A stretch of 26,480 nt of DNA from the NCBI GenBank assembly GCA_964360145.1, contig CAYHWW010000030.1, positions 1 through 26,480 on the forward strand, in the 5' to 3' direction. Positions within the stretch are counted from its first letter, which is position 1. Every line of letters begins with the position of its first letter. This stretch comes from CAYHWW01 sp964360145 (lineage in GTDB: Bacteria; Bdellovibrionota; UBA1018; CAYHWW01). Positions 6,432 through 13,839 of this stretch are shown piece by piece. The notes below the pieces were generated by a model. That model was not told the origin of the DNA and searched no databases. It saw only the letters and a list, made by a program, of their open reading frames with translations. The translations under genes were made by a program, and so were the position numbers.

Positions 6432-9400
6432 TGAATACGAATACTGGTTTCGCTGGTCGTCTCGCCGCCACCTTCGTGCAGTCCAAGCTGACCCCGGTCT
6501 TGGCCCTTTCAAGCATCCTGCTGGGGCTCCTCGCGGTGTGGCTCACTCCGAAAGAGGAAGAGCCGCAGATCTCCGTGCCCATGGTGGACATCCAGGTGCC
6601 AAGCCCGGGTTTCAGCGCCGCCGAGGTGGAACGCAAGGTCACCGAGCCCATGGAACGCGCAGTATGGGGCTTGGATGGCGTGGAGTACGTGTACTCGGCA
6701 AGTCGCGCCCACGGCGCTCTCATCACGGTGCGCTTCAAGGTGGGGGAGCCCATGGAGCCCAGCCTCGTGAAAATCCATCACAAGCTCATGAGCATCAAGT
6801 CTGAGCTGCCAGCCACCGTGGGGCAGCCCCTGGTGAAGGCCTTCTCCATTGATGACGTGCCGTTTCTCACTTTGACCTTCAGTTCCAAAACAAAAAGCGA
6901 TTATGAGTTGCGCGGCGTGGTGGCGCCCCTTGCCCGGGAGTTATCGAGCACCCCTGATCTCTCCCGTGTGGAACTGCGGGGCGGCTTGAAGCGGGCCATT
7001 CGCGTCATCGTGGACCCCGTGCGCCTCCAGGCTCGGGGTGTGTCCTTGATGGCCGTGGCCCAGGCTTTGAAGTCGAACGATGCATCAGGGCCTGCGGGCA
7101 AGACCTGGGGCCAGGATCATGTCTATGACGTGGAAGTAGGGGGGCGCATCATCACGGCCACCGACGTGGAGAACATCGCCGTGGGCCAGCGAGGCGGCGC
7201 CGTGGTGAGGGTGCGGGACGTGGCCCGCATCGTGGATGGCCCCGAGGCCATGACGCGGGCTTCCGTGCTCTTGGATCGTGAGCGAGGCGGCCAGCCCGAA
7301 CGAGCGGTGTCCATCGTGTTCGCTAAGCGCAAAGGCACCAACGTGGTGGTGCTCGCCGCCCAGCTGCTCAAGCGTGCCCACGCCTTCTCCGCGGGGTTGC
7401 CCCCGGGCGTGGTCATGAGCGTGGTGCGCAACTACGGCTCCACCGCCGCCGATAAATCCATGGAGCTCATCGAACATTTGCTCTTGGCGACTCTTTCGGT
7501 CACCGTGCTCATCGCCCTTGTCATGGGCATCCGTGCGTCCCTCGTGGTGGCCACCGCGATCCCCGTGACCTTGGCCCTCACGTTGGCCATCTACTACTTC
7601 ATGGGTTACACCTTGAATCGGGTCACGCTCTTCGCTCTCATCTTTTCCATTGGTATCTTGGTGGATGACGCCATCGTGGTGGTGGAGAACATCGAGCGCC
7701 ACTTGAGGATGGGCAAAGGCAAGAGCCTCCTGCGAGCCACCATTGATGGGGTGGCGGAAGTGGGCAATCCCACCATTCTCGCGACCTTCACGGTGATCGC
7801 CGCCATCCTGCCCATGGCCTTCGTGCGGGGTCTCATGGGCCCTTACATGAAGCCCATCCCCGTGGGTGCAAGCCTCGCCATGATCCTCTCTCTCTTTGTT
7901 GCATTCATCGTCACCCCTTGGGCGGCGGTGAAGCTTCTTCGGGCCCATGCCCCCGCTGATGCCGTGGAGAGCAAGTTGGATCGGGCCTACCGCGCCCTCA
8001 TGGAGCGCCTGTTAGGGAAGGCGCGGTTCTCCCTGGCCTTTGGTGGGCTGACCGCGGCGCTTCTCATCGCCGCATCGAGTCTCGTCTATTTCAAGGTCGT
8101 GAAAGTGAAGATGCTGCCCTTCGACAACAAGAACGAGTTTCAGGTGCTCCTGGACTATGAGCCCACGACCCCGCTGACGAAGAGCCTGGAGCTTTCCACG
8201 GAGCTTGCTGCCGCGCTTTTGAAGGATGTCGACGTGGAGAAGGTACAGGTTTTTGCTGGAGAGTCCGCGCCGTTCTCCTTTTCAGGCATGGTGAAGCACA
8301 CATTCATGAGAGGGAGCGACTATCAGGCGGATCTCCATGTGGTGCTTTCAGAAAAAGACCATCGCAAGCGCTCCTCCCACATGATCATCGAGTCCCTGCG
8401 GCCCGCGGTGGCTGCCTTTGGCAAGGCTCATGGCGCGATGACAAAGGTTCTTGAAATCCCACCAGGGCCTCCGGTGCTGGCCACCATGATGGCTGAGGTC
8501 TACGGCCCTGACGCCGCGACTCGTCGCCGGGTGGCCGAGGATGTCCACAAGGTGTTCCAGAGCGAGCCCAGCGTGGTGGACCTCGACTACACCTGGCGCA
8601 CGGGGCGTCCTCGGAAACTCTATGCCTATGATCAGATCCGCGGTGGCATGCTGGGGGCCAGCGCCACTCAGGCTTGGGGAGTGGGGCAGTTGCTTTTCAG
8701 CGAAAGCCCCATGAGTTCTCTCAGCGAGGTTTCCAGTCCTGAAGATGTGGCGGTGGACCTTTCCGTGGACCCCGCCGTGAGGGCGGGCCGCGAGCCCTTC
8801 GCGGGACAGGTGGCAGGCTCTTTTGAGTCTGGTGTGCTGCATGTGGATCAGACCCTGAGAGCGCCCGTGACTTATCCCGACGAGACTCTCCATCGCAAGA
8901 ATCTCAAACCCGTGGCCTACGTCATGAGTGAGCTTTCAGGCAGTGAGGAATCACCGGTGTACGGCATTTTGAAGCTGGCGCCAAAGATCAAGTACGCCCA
9001 GCAAACCGCTGATGTGCCCTGGGACACTCAGAGCCCCGTGGTGAAGTGGGATGGCGAGTGGTTCATCACCTACGAGGTGTTCCGCGATTTGGGCGGGGCG
9101 TTCGCCGTGGTCATGGTGCTCATCTATGTCTTGGTGCTGGGGTGGTTCAGAAGCTTCTTAGTGCCTCTCATCATCATGGCTCCCATTCCCATCAGCCTCA
9201 TCGGCATTCTCCCGGGCCATGCTCTTACGGGGGCCTATTTCACCGCCACCTCCATGATCGGGTTCATCGCGGGGGCGGGCATCATCGTGCGCAATGCCAT
9301 TATTCTCGTGGATTTCATCGAGCACCAGCTGGCCGCGGGCATGGCGTTGAAAGAGGCGGTGGTGAGCGCGGGGGTCCTGCGTTTCCGCCCCATGCTCCTC

Positions 9401-9583
9401 ACCGCGGCGGCGGTGGTGGTGGGCAGTTCCGTCATGCTCTTCGACCCCATCTTTCAGGGGCTGGCGGTGAGTCTCATGTTCGGTGAAGTCGCCGCCACCG
9501 TGCTCAGCCGGTTTGCGGTGCCCGTTCTGTATTACTGGTTCGTCGGAAACAATCGTATGAAAGAGGTAGCCCATGTCCATTGA
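6431..9583 (+). CDS. RND-family efflux pump, inner-membrane permease subunit
   Basis: A 1050-residue AcrB-class proton antiporter, of full family length. The first transmembrane helix is near residues 19-38, followed by the porter domain (KVTEPMERAVWGLDGVEYVYS). The TM2-TM6 block runs from about 345. TM4 carries the proton-relay pair Asp412-Asp413 in GILVDDAIVVVENIERH, equivalent to AcrB Asp407/408. A second porter half and a C-terminal TM block (FAVVMVLIYVLVL onward, with GFIAGAGIIVRNAIILVDFIEH) follow. The TM10 Lys of AcrB is not obvious in that last segment, where an Arg-Asn occurs instead. The substrate is unknown. The operon context with a persulfide-type sensor and DUF2892 suggests a sulfur-linked or thiol-linked cargo. 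No periplasmic adaptor gene lies in the operon. Confidence 0.94.
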   Translation: MNTNTGFAGRLAATFVQSKLTPVLALSSILLGLLAVWLTPKEEEPQISVPMVDIQVPSPGFSAAEVERKVTEPMERAVWGLDGVEYVYSASRAHGALITVRFKVGEPMEPSLVKIHHKLMSIKSELPATVGQPLVKAFSIDDVPFLTLTFSSKTKSDYELRGVVAPLARELSSTPDLSRVELRGGLKRAIRVIVDPVRLQARGVSLMAVAQALKSNDASGPAGKTWGQDHVYDVEVGGRIITATDVENIAVGQRGGAVVRVRDVARIVDGPEAMTRASVLLDRERGGQPERAVSIVFAKRKGTNVVVLAAQLLKRAHAFSAGLPPGVVMSVVRNYGSTAADKSMELIEHLLLATLSVTVLIALVMGIRASLVVATAIPVTLALTLAIYYFMGYTLNRVTLFALIFSIGILVDDAIVVVENIERHLRMGKGKSLLRATIDGVAEVGNPTILATFTVIAAILPMAFVRGLMGPYMKPIPVGASLAMILSLFVAFIVTPWAAVKLLRAHAPADAVESKLDRAYRALMERLLGKARFSLAFGGLTAALLIAASSLVYFKVVKVKMLPFDNKNEFQVLLDYEPTTPLTKSLELSTELAAALLKDVDVEKVQVFAGESAPFSFSGMVKHTFMRGSDYQADLHVVLSEKDHRKRSSHMIIESLRPAVAAFGKAHGAMTKVLEIPPGPPVLATMMAEVYGPDAATRRRVAEDVHKVFQSEPSVVDLDYTWRTGRPRKLYAYDQIRGGMLGASATQAWGVGQLLFSESPMSSLSEVSSPEDVAVDLSVDPAVRAGREPFAGQVAGSFESGVLHVDQTLRAPVTYPDETLHRKNLKPVAYVMSELSGSEESPVYGILKLAPKIKYAQQTADVPWDTQSPVVKWDGEWFITYEVFRDLGGAFAVVMVLIYVLVLGWFRSFLVPLIIMAPIPISLIGILPGHALTGAYFTATSMIGFIAGAGIIVRNAIILVDFIEHQLAAGMALKEAVVSAGVLRFRPMLLTAAAVVVGSSVMLFDPIFQGLAVSLMFGEVAATVLSRFAVPVLYYWFVGNNRMKEVAHVH

Positions 9584-9767
9584 GAATCAAGTCCGCGCCT
9601 TCGCGGGAGCGTTCATCCTGGCCAGTCTCGCGTTGTCCCAGTACCATTCCCACTATTGGCTGTTCTTCACGGCCTTCGTGGGAGTCAATCTCTTGCAGTC
9701 CGCCTTCACGAAGTTCTGTCCACTCGAAATCATTTTGAGAAAAATCCAAACTTGTCCGCGGAAGTGA
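9573..9767 (+). CDS. DUF2892 (YgaP-type) small membrane protein
   Basis: A 64-residue protein with two predicted transmembrane helices (FAGAFILASLALS and WLFFTAFVGVNLLQSAF). It ends FCPLEIILRKIQTCPRK, with the conserved FCP motif after the second helix. This is the stand-alone form of the domain that forms the membrane tail of YgaP rhodaneses. The gene overlaps the RND stop by 11 bases and has AGAGGTAG just before its ATG, so it is translationally coupled. DUF2892 recurs next to rhodanese and sulfide genes, and a fused copy occurs in this window at 21342-21881. Its biochemical role is unknown. Two cysteines (Phe-Cys-Pro and Thr-Cys-Pro) face the same side after TM2. Confidence 0.88.
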   Translation: MSIENQVRAFAGAFILASLALSQYHSHYWLFFTAFVGVNLLQSAFTKFCPLEIILRKIQTCPRK

Positions 9768-10033
9768 GGGGAGGGAGGCTGTGCCGTGCGAAATATATTC
9801 AGCTGCATATTTTATGCGCTTGACACTATTCCTGAATGAATTAACTGCGCGCAACCTAATCTGATTCGTTTTTCAAATTCTTCGCGCCATTCTCTTCCAG
9901 TGGAGAAGTCTGAGTAATCCATAAAAGCCTTGACCCATAATATAAATCTTTTATCACCACCGGTCCCCCTCTCTTCTGAGCTAGTTGTCTGGTGGGGTGT
10001 CAAAAGATTAGACAGCGCGTTCGGAGTTGAGCA
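9768..10033. other. AT-richer intergenic region with palindrome and -35-like element
   Basis: No convincing gene is seen in this stretch. It is clearly AT-richer than both flanks. A perfect small palindrome GCATA-TTT-TATGC lies at 9805-9817 and is followed by a consensus TTGACA at 9820-9825, but no good -10 sits 16-18 bp further on. A reverse-strand frame (9812-10003) opens only with TTG and has no ribosome binding site. The region probably contains the promoter for the exported-protein gene downstream. Confidence 0.4.
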
Positions 10034-10055
10034 ATGACATGCTCCCTATTTTTTT
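10029..10055 (+). terminator. Hairpin with T-tract (terminator-like or attenuator-like)
   Basis: The arms GAGCA (10029-10033) and TGCTC (10040-10044) enclose a 6-base loop and are followed by seven T at 10049-10055. The stem is short (5 bp), so termination would be inefficient. It lies about 260 bases after the RND operon and inside the leader of the next gene, and the start codon of the small ORF is in its loop. It may act as an attenuator, or it may be chance. Confidence 0.35.
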
Positions 10056-10144
10056 GTGTTTTCACTAGTTTAGCGGCGGCACCGCCTGGCATCCGCGTTG
10101 CACTACTGTTGAGGAAGAAAGTTGTCCAAAGGAGATGTTTATGA
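10034..10144 (+). CDS. Possible 36-residue leader ORF coupled to the exported protein
   Basis: ATG 10034 is preceded by GGAG at 10023-10026 with a 7-base spacer. The frame runs 36 codons and stops with a TGA that overlaps the next gene's ATG as ATGA. The peptide begins with a hydrophobic, signal-like stretch (CSLFFCVFTSLAAAPPG) and ends basic (RKKVVQRRCL). Good spacing and the stop/start overlap favour translation, possibly to couple or control the downstream gene. No homology is recognised, and the short length makes chance a real alternative. Confidence 0.3.
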   Translation: MTCSLFFCVFTSLAAAPPGIRVALLLRKKVVQRRCL

Positions 10145-10755
10145 ACCGCCTATTCCCCTCGTTCTTTTTTATGGCTTGTGCCACTTTTACTGGTTTGACG
10201 TCTTCTGCGGCGAGAGCTGAAATGCATACAGCGACAAACGCCGATGGCAGACAGTTCAGCGCATGCCGCCCCTGGATCGCCAATACACTTGGCACTATCG
10301 CACACCGCATTCAGGAACAATCAGCTATGATCGATCGGTTCGAAGTACGGGCGGAGGAAATGCAACATAACGGTTCTTCTGCGGACGCTGGAAGAGCACT
10401 TGTGTATTCCGCCTCGGGACTCTGCGGGGCTTATCTTGATGACGTGACGCGCTGGAGATTGCTGTTCGATCGCATGTATAAGGATATTGACCTGAATTGC
10501 AATTCCATATTCTCAGACGAGAGTCACCTCACAGCAACGCACGTTAGTAATATTTATGAGTCTATGAATCGTACGACCGTTCGGTTGAATCATTTATTGT
10601 CTCATGTCAATTCGAGTGGTTTGACTGCGGCCCTTCGGGACAGTGTCAATCAGCAACGCCGTTTCCGTCAGCAGATACAGGAGATGATTGATGGGTTACC
10701 AGCTGCCTCAGATGTAGATGATACCACGCCGCCTGTCTCCAGCGCCGCGGAGTAA
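10141..10755 (+). CDS. Exported protein of unknown function
   Basis: A 204-residue precursor that I do not recognise. ATG 10141 is preferred over the in-frame ATG at 10135 because AAAGGAG (10128-10134) directly abuts the latter but is six bases from the former. Residues 1-26 form a clear Sec signal peptide (basic MNR, hydrophobic FFFMACATF, cleavage after SSAARA). The mature part is mostly helical and polar, with three cysteines (SACRPW, GLCGAY, DLNCNS) and an Asp/Thr/Pro/Ser-rich C-terminus. The odd number of cysteines leaves at least one unpaired. It is probably periplasmic or secreted. Codon choice is visibly AT-richer than the flanking genes (for example ATATTTCTAG-like third positions, TTATTG), suggesting later acquisition or a lineage-specific gene. 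It is followed by a hairpin at 10787. Confidence 0.75.
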   Translation: MNRLFPSFFFMACATFTGLTSSAARAEMHTATNADGRQFSACRPWIANTLGTIAHRIQEQSAMIDRFEVRAEEMQHNGSSADAGRALVYSASGLCGAYLDDVTRWRLLFDRMYKDIDLNCNSIFSDESHLTATHVSNIYESMNRTTVRLNHLLSHVNSSGLTAALRDSVNQQRRFRQQIQEMIDGLPAASDVDDTTPPVSSAAE

Positions 10756-10786
10756 GGGTTACCTCATTAGCTCTGTTCGCACCGTG

Positions 10787-10813
10787 CTCTTGAGCGGTAT
10801 TCATACCGAAGAG
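10787..10813 (+). terminator. Hairpin after the exported-protein gene
   Basis: The outer arms CTCTT (10787-10791) and AAGAG (10809-10813) and the inner arms CGGTAT (10795-10800) and ATACCG (10803-10808) pair, with a 3-base bulge (GAG) on one side and a 2-base tip. There is no proper T-tract afterwards, so intrinsic termination is only possible. The placement 32 bases after the stop codon supports it. Confidence 0.4.
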
Positions 10814-10887
10814 AGCGAAGATCTTATTTCTCATACACCACACCCGTAGGAGGATGACTGAAGACACTTTTTTTGAGATCATGGGTC

Positions 10888-11631
10888 ATGACCCAATGGT
10901 TTGAAGAAGAAAAGTTCTGGCTGGAGACTTATGATTCGGTCTTTCCGGCAAAAAAGTTCGAAGAAGCAGATGGCGAGGTTGAGCAGATCTTGAAGCTGGT
11001 GGGCCACAAAGGTGGTCCCGCCCTTGATCTCTGCTGCGGCCCCGGGCGCCACTTGCTGGCGCTTGCCAAAAGGGGCATCGCCGCCACCGGCGTGGATCGC
11101 ACGGCGTTCCTGCTTGCGAAGGCGCGGCAGCGCCTGGGGGCCGAGGGCTTGACCGCGGAGTTTCATCAGACGGATATGCGGGATTTCGTCCAGGAGAAAT
11201 CCTTCGACCTGGTGCTTTCCATGTTCACATCCTTCGGATACTTCGCGGACAAGGATGATGACCTCAAAGTGCTGAGGAACATCCAGCGGAGCCTGCGGCC
11301 AGGCGGCTCCCTTGTCATCGACATCGTCAGCAAAGAGATCGTCGCACGGGTATTCAAGGACGTCGTTCATGTGCTGCTCCCCAGCGGCGCCGAGGTATTT
11401 GAGACCCGCGAAATCGTCGATGACTGGACCCGCATCCGCGGCTTGCGCAGGACCATTGGCACGGATGGCTCCATGCATCGCCATGAATTCGAGCACAGGA
11501 TTTACTCCGCTCAAGAGCTGAAGGATCTCATGCTGCGGGCGGAGTTCAGTACCGCCCGCGCCTACGGTGGCTTTGATGGCTCTCCCTACGATGACAAGTC
11601 CCAACGCCTTGTCGTCGTTGGTGTCCGATAG
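10888..11631 (+). CDS. Class I SAM-dependent methyltransferase
   Basis: A 247-residue Rossmann-fold methyltransferase. Motif I is ALDLCCGPGRH (45-55). The acidic residue after strand 2 is in TGVDRT, motif II-like residues are in HQTDMRDF, and motif III follows SLRPGGSLVIDIV. The N-terminal WFEEEKFW is characteristic of the small-molecule methyltransferase subfamily seen next to diverse genes. The substrate cannot be inferred. ATG 10888 is chosen over an in-frame TTG at 10873, although no good Shine-Dalgarno precedes it. A 5-bp hairpin (GGGCA-AGA-TGCCC, 11631-11643) overlaps the stop codon without a T-tract. dps follows 76 bases later, so co-transcription is possible but unproven. Confidence 0.87.
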   Translation: MTQWFEEEKFWLETYDSVFPAKKFEEADGEVEQILKLVGHKGGPALDLCCGPGRHLLALAKRGIAATGVDRTAFLLAKARQRLGAEGLTAEFHQTDMRDFVQEKSFDLVLSMFTSFGYFADKDDDLKVLRNIQRSLRPGGSLVIDIVSKEIVARVFKDVVHVLLPSGAEVFETREIVDDWTRIRGLRRTIGTDGSMHRHEFEHRIYSAQELKDLMLRAEFSTARAYGGFDGSPYDDKSQRLVVVGVR

Positions 11632-11707
11632 GGCAAGATGCCCCATTCTGGCTCATGATGCCACGGCACGCGAATTGCTTAGTCTGAGGCCAAAGGGGAA
11701 ATGAACC

Positions 11708-12178
11708 ATGCAACCAAATATCGGCATCGATGAGAAACACCGCAAAGACATCAGTGAGGGGCTCTCGCGGCTCTTGGCTGATACCTACACGCTTTACCTC
11801 AAGACGCAGAATTACCACTGGAACGTCACGGGCGCCGCGTTCGCGTCGCTGCATCAGATCTTTGAGACTCAGTATAAAGAGCTCGCCGAGGCCACCGATC
11901 TCATAGCGGAGCGCATCAGGGCGTTGGGGACATTCGCCCCAGCGAGCTTCATGGAGTTCACCAAGCTCGCCACCATCAAAGAAGAGCAGAGGCCCCACGG
12001 CGCGGAGGCCATGATCAAGAGTCTGCTGGAAGGCCACGAGAGCGTGGTGCGCACCGCACGCTTTGCGTCCCCCGTGGTGGAGCTGGCGGAAGATGCCCCC
12101 ACCGCGGATCTTCTTGCCCAGCGGATGCAGGTCCACGAAAAGGCGGCCTGGATGCTACGCAGCATGTTGCAGAGATAG
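11708..12178 (+). CDS. dps: Dps-family DNA-binding ferritin-like protein
   Basis: A 156-residue four-helix-bundle protein that stores iron and protects DNA against peroxide as a dodecamer. The intersubunit ferroxidase ligands are all visible at the canonical spacing: His37 (YHWNV), His49, Glu53, Asp64 and Glu68. These match E. coli His51, His63, Asp67, Asp78 and Glu82. The N-terminus is short with a few Lys/Arg, so DNA binding may be weak. AGGGGAAATGAACC before the ATG provides the ribosome binding site. The CBS protein gene starts two bases after its stop, indicating one transcript. Regulation by an OxyR- or Fur-like factor is usual for the family, but no operator is recognised here. Confidence 0.93.
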   Translation: MQPNIGIDEKHRKDISEGLSRLLADTYTLYLKTQNYHWNVTGAAFASLHQIFETQYKELAEATDLIAERIRALGTFAPASFMEFTKLATIKEEQRPHGAEAMIKSLLEGHESVVRTARFASPVVELAEDAPTADLLAQRMQVHEKAAWMLRSMLQR

Positions 12179-12180
12179 GT

Positions 12181-12750
12181 ATGGAGCAGCTCAAAGAGGT
12201 CATGTCGACACACGTGGAGGTGATCGCTCCTGGTGCCAAAGCTAGAGTGGCCAACGAGAAGATGCTCAGGCTCCACATCGGTGCGTTGCTCGTCAGTGAT
12301 GGCGAGAAGATGGTCGGTATGGTGACCCAACGCGATATCGCTGGAAACTTGAATGCTTCTGTCGCTGACACCATGACGAGTCCAGTTGTCTCTGTCTCTA
12401 GCGAGATGGGCGTGACGGAGGCTGCGTGCCTGATGAAAGTGAAACGCATCCGGAGGCTCGCGGTGCTCGATAAGCGAAAAAAGCTTGTGGGCTTCGTGGT
12501 GCTGAGCGTGCTGCAGGGCAAGGTCAACGAGGGCATCGTATTGAAAGACCTCGAAAGAATTGCGGCGGCGGTCATATCAAGGGCCAAACGCAAGCGATCG
12601 TGGTTCTATTCGTGGCGAGCCAGGCTGAAGGGGCTGTTTCGCCGCAAGGACATGGCCCACGAGGTAAAGAGACCCAGTGATGACAGCAATGTCGTCGGGT
12701 TCCGTGCGGTGGTTGAGACACGAGAGAATATGAAAGACGTCGTGGTTTGA
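12181..12750 (+). CDS. CBS-domain-pair protein with basic C-terminal tail
   Basis: This 189-residue protein carries two CBS domains. The first runs about 1-58 (VMSTHVEVIAPGAK ... MVGMVTQRDI) and the second about 60-120 (VADTMTSPVVSVSS ... KKLVGFVVLS). Such a Bateman module binds adenine nucleotides or similar ligands. After residue 132 comes a roughly 57-residue tail rich in Arg/Lys (SRAKRKRSWFYSWRARLKGLFRRKD). It is encoded entirely antisense to the 3' end of folC. The tail might bind membrane or nucleic acid, or be a read-through extension after loss of an original stop. The gene follows dps by two bases, which hints at a nucleotide-sensing partner for stress response. That role is inference. 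Confidence 0.82.
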   Translation: MEQLKEVMSTHVEVIAPGAKARVANEKMLRLHIGALLVSDGEKMVGMVTQRDIAGNLNASVADTMTSPVVSVSSEMGVTEAACLMKVKRIRRLAVLDKRKKLVGFVVLSVLQGKVNEGIVLKDLERIAAAVISRAKRKRSWFYSWRARLKGLFRRKDMAHEVKRPSDDSNVVGFRAVVETRENMKDVVV

Positions 12751-13839
12751 GATCTCCGCTCGGTTTCTGATGCGCGCCGGATACTCCTGAATGCGAAAGG
12801 GCTTGAATGGGGTTTCCGTCAGGTAGAGTCTGGCGCGCGGCAGAGTGAGCAGCTTCTCGAACATGAGGGTCGCGTCCTTATCGCGGCCGATGCCGACGAT
12901 GAGGTGCAGGGTCTTCCAACTCATGGTGTTCAAGATCTCAATGAGGCTGTCGATGCCCGCTGGGTTGTGGTCGCCAGAGAGATAGAGGGGGCAGGGGAGT
13001 AGGCCGCCCCCCAGTGGGCTGAAGCGACCGGGCCAGCGCACCGCTTGAAGGGCGTGCAGAGAGCTATTGGGGTCGAAACCCATGGCTTTGAAAAGTGTGA
13101 GAGCGGTGGCCGTGTTCTCGGCGGCGCGTGCCCCGCGGAGATTGAGTGCAACACGCCCCAGCTCCAAGGGTTCAGCGCTGATCCAGCGGCAATGAGTCCG
13201 AGCGGTAGTCTCGGCGCGGAGAGGGGCCAGGCTGGCGTCCATGGGGCTGTGGACCACCACGGCATCTTTGCCGATGACCCCGAACTTCTGGCGAGCGATG
13301 TCTTCCAGCGTACCGCCGAGGATGTCCTGGTGATCCATGCTCAGCTGCGTGATGGCGCAGTGGTGGTGGGGGATGGCGTTGGTCGCATCGCACTGGCCTC
13401 CCAGGCCCACTTCCCAGATGGCATGATCCACCGGCGGGCCGTGACCACCGGAATAAAACACATGGGCCGCCATGAGGGTCAACGCCTCGAAGTGGGTGAG
13501 GCCCTCTGCGATGACGATGTCTTTGACGGCGAGATAGGCCGCGGTGAAATCGTCTTCAGTGATGTCGTGGTCGTTGATGCGCATGCGCTCGCAGGCGCTC
13601 ACCAAGTGGGGCGACGTATAGAGGCCCACGCGCTTGCCGGCGGCGGTGAGCAGCGCGCTCAAGGTGGCGGCGGTGGTGCCCTTGCCATTGGTGCCGGCGA
13701 TGATGATGCCGCTCTCCGCGGGAATGCGCTGTTTGAGGCCAGAGCGCACGAGAGCCCGTTCCATGGGGGCGAGGGACGGCATGGTGGTGGGCATGATGCC
13801 GAGGAGCTCGAGCTCGGTGAGGGCTTGCTTGTAATTCAT
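12577..13839 (-). CDS. folC: Bifunctional dihydrofolate / folylpolyglutamate synthase
   Basis: A 420-residue Mur-ligase-like enzyme. It adds L-glutamate to dihydropteroate and to folates, using ATP in the cytoplasm. The P-loop GTNGKGTT is near residues 49-56. Next come YTSPHLVSACERMRIN and WEVGLGGQCDATN, then the MDHQDILGGTLEDIARQKFGVI block containing the metal-binding His and the carbamylated-Lys region. The C-terminal domain contains the SGDHNPAGIDSL and AVITGSLYLVGHV motifs. Length is normal. It is the last gene of the folate operon, and its ATG overlaps the folK-folP stop as ATGA. Its 3' end overlaps the convergent CBS gene by 174 bases. The final 20 residues beyond the TGSLYLVG motif are an extra, non-conserved tail. 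Confidence 0.93.
   Translation of the reverse strand: MNYKQALTELELLGIMPTTMPSLAPMERALVRSGLKQRIPAESGIIIAGTNGKGTTAATLSALLTAAGKRVGLYTSPHLVSACERMRINDHDITEDDFTAAYLAVKDIVIAEGLTHFEALTLMAAHVFYSGGHGPPVDHAIWEVGLGGQCDATNAIPHHHCAITQLSMDHQDILGGTLEDIARQKFGVIGKDAVVVHSPMDASLAPLRAETTARTHCRWISAEPLELGRVALNLRGARAAENTATALTLFKAMGFDPNSSLHALQAVRWPGRFSPLGGGLLPCPLYLSGDHNPAGIDSLIEILNTMSWKTLHLIVGIGRDKDATLMFEKLLTLPRARLYLTETPFKPFRIQEYPARIRNRAEISNHDVFHILSCLNHRTEPDDIAVITGSLYLVGHVLAAKQPLQPGSPRIEPRSLAFGP

Noticed and set aside
7085..7948. Long His/Gly/Asp-rich reverse-strand frame inside the RND gene, and similar frames elsewhere
   Set aside because: These are antisense shadows of GC-rich coding sequence with low-complexity His/Gly/Asp composition, and the sense strand has a clear conserved gene.
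9812..10003. Reverse-strand 63-codon frame in the AT-rich intergenic region
   Set aside because: It opens only with TTG, has no ribosome binding site, and matches no family I recognise. Its charged middle segment alone is not enough.
10854..10904. 16-codon ORF directly after AGGAGG, upstream of the methyltransferase
   Set aside because: The AGGAGG abuts the ATG with no spacer, the peptide is too short to judge, and the methyltransferase N-terminus is complete without it, so no frameshift is implied.
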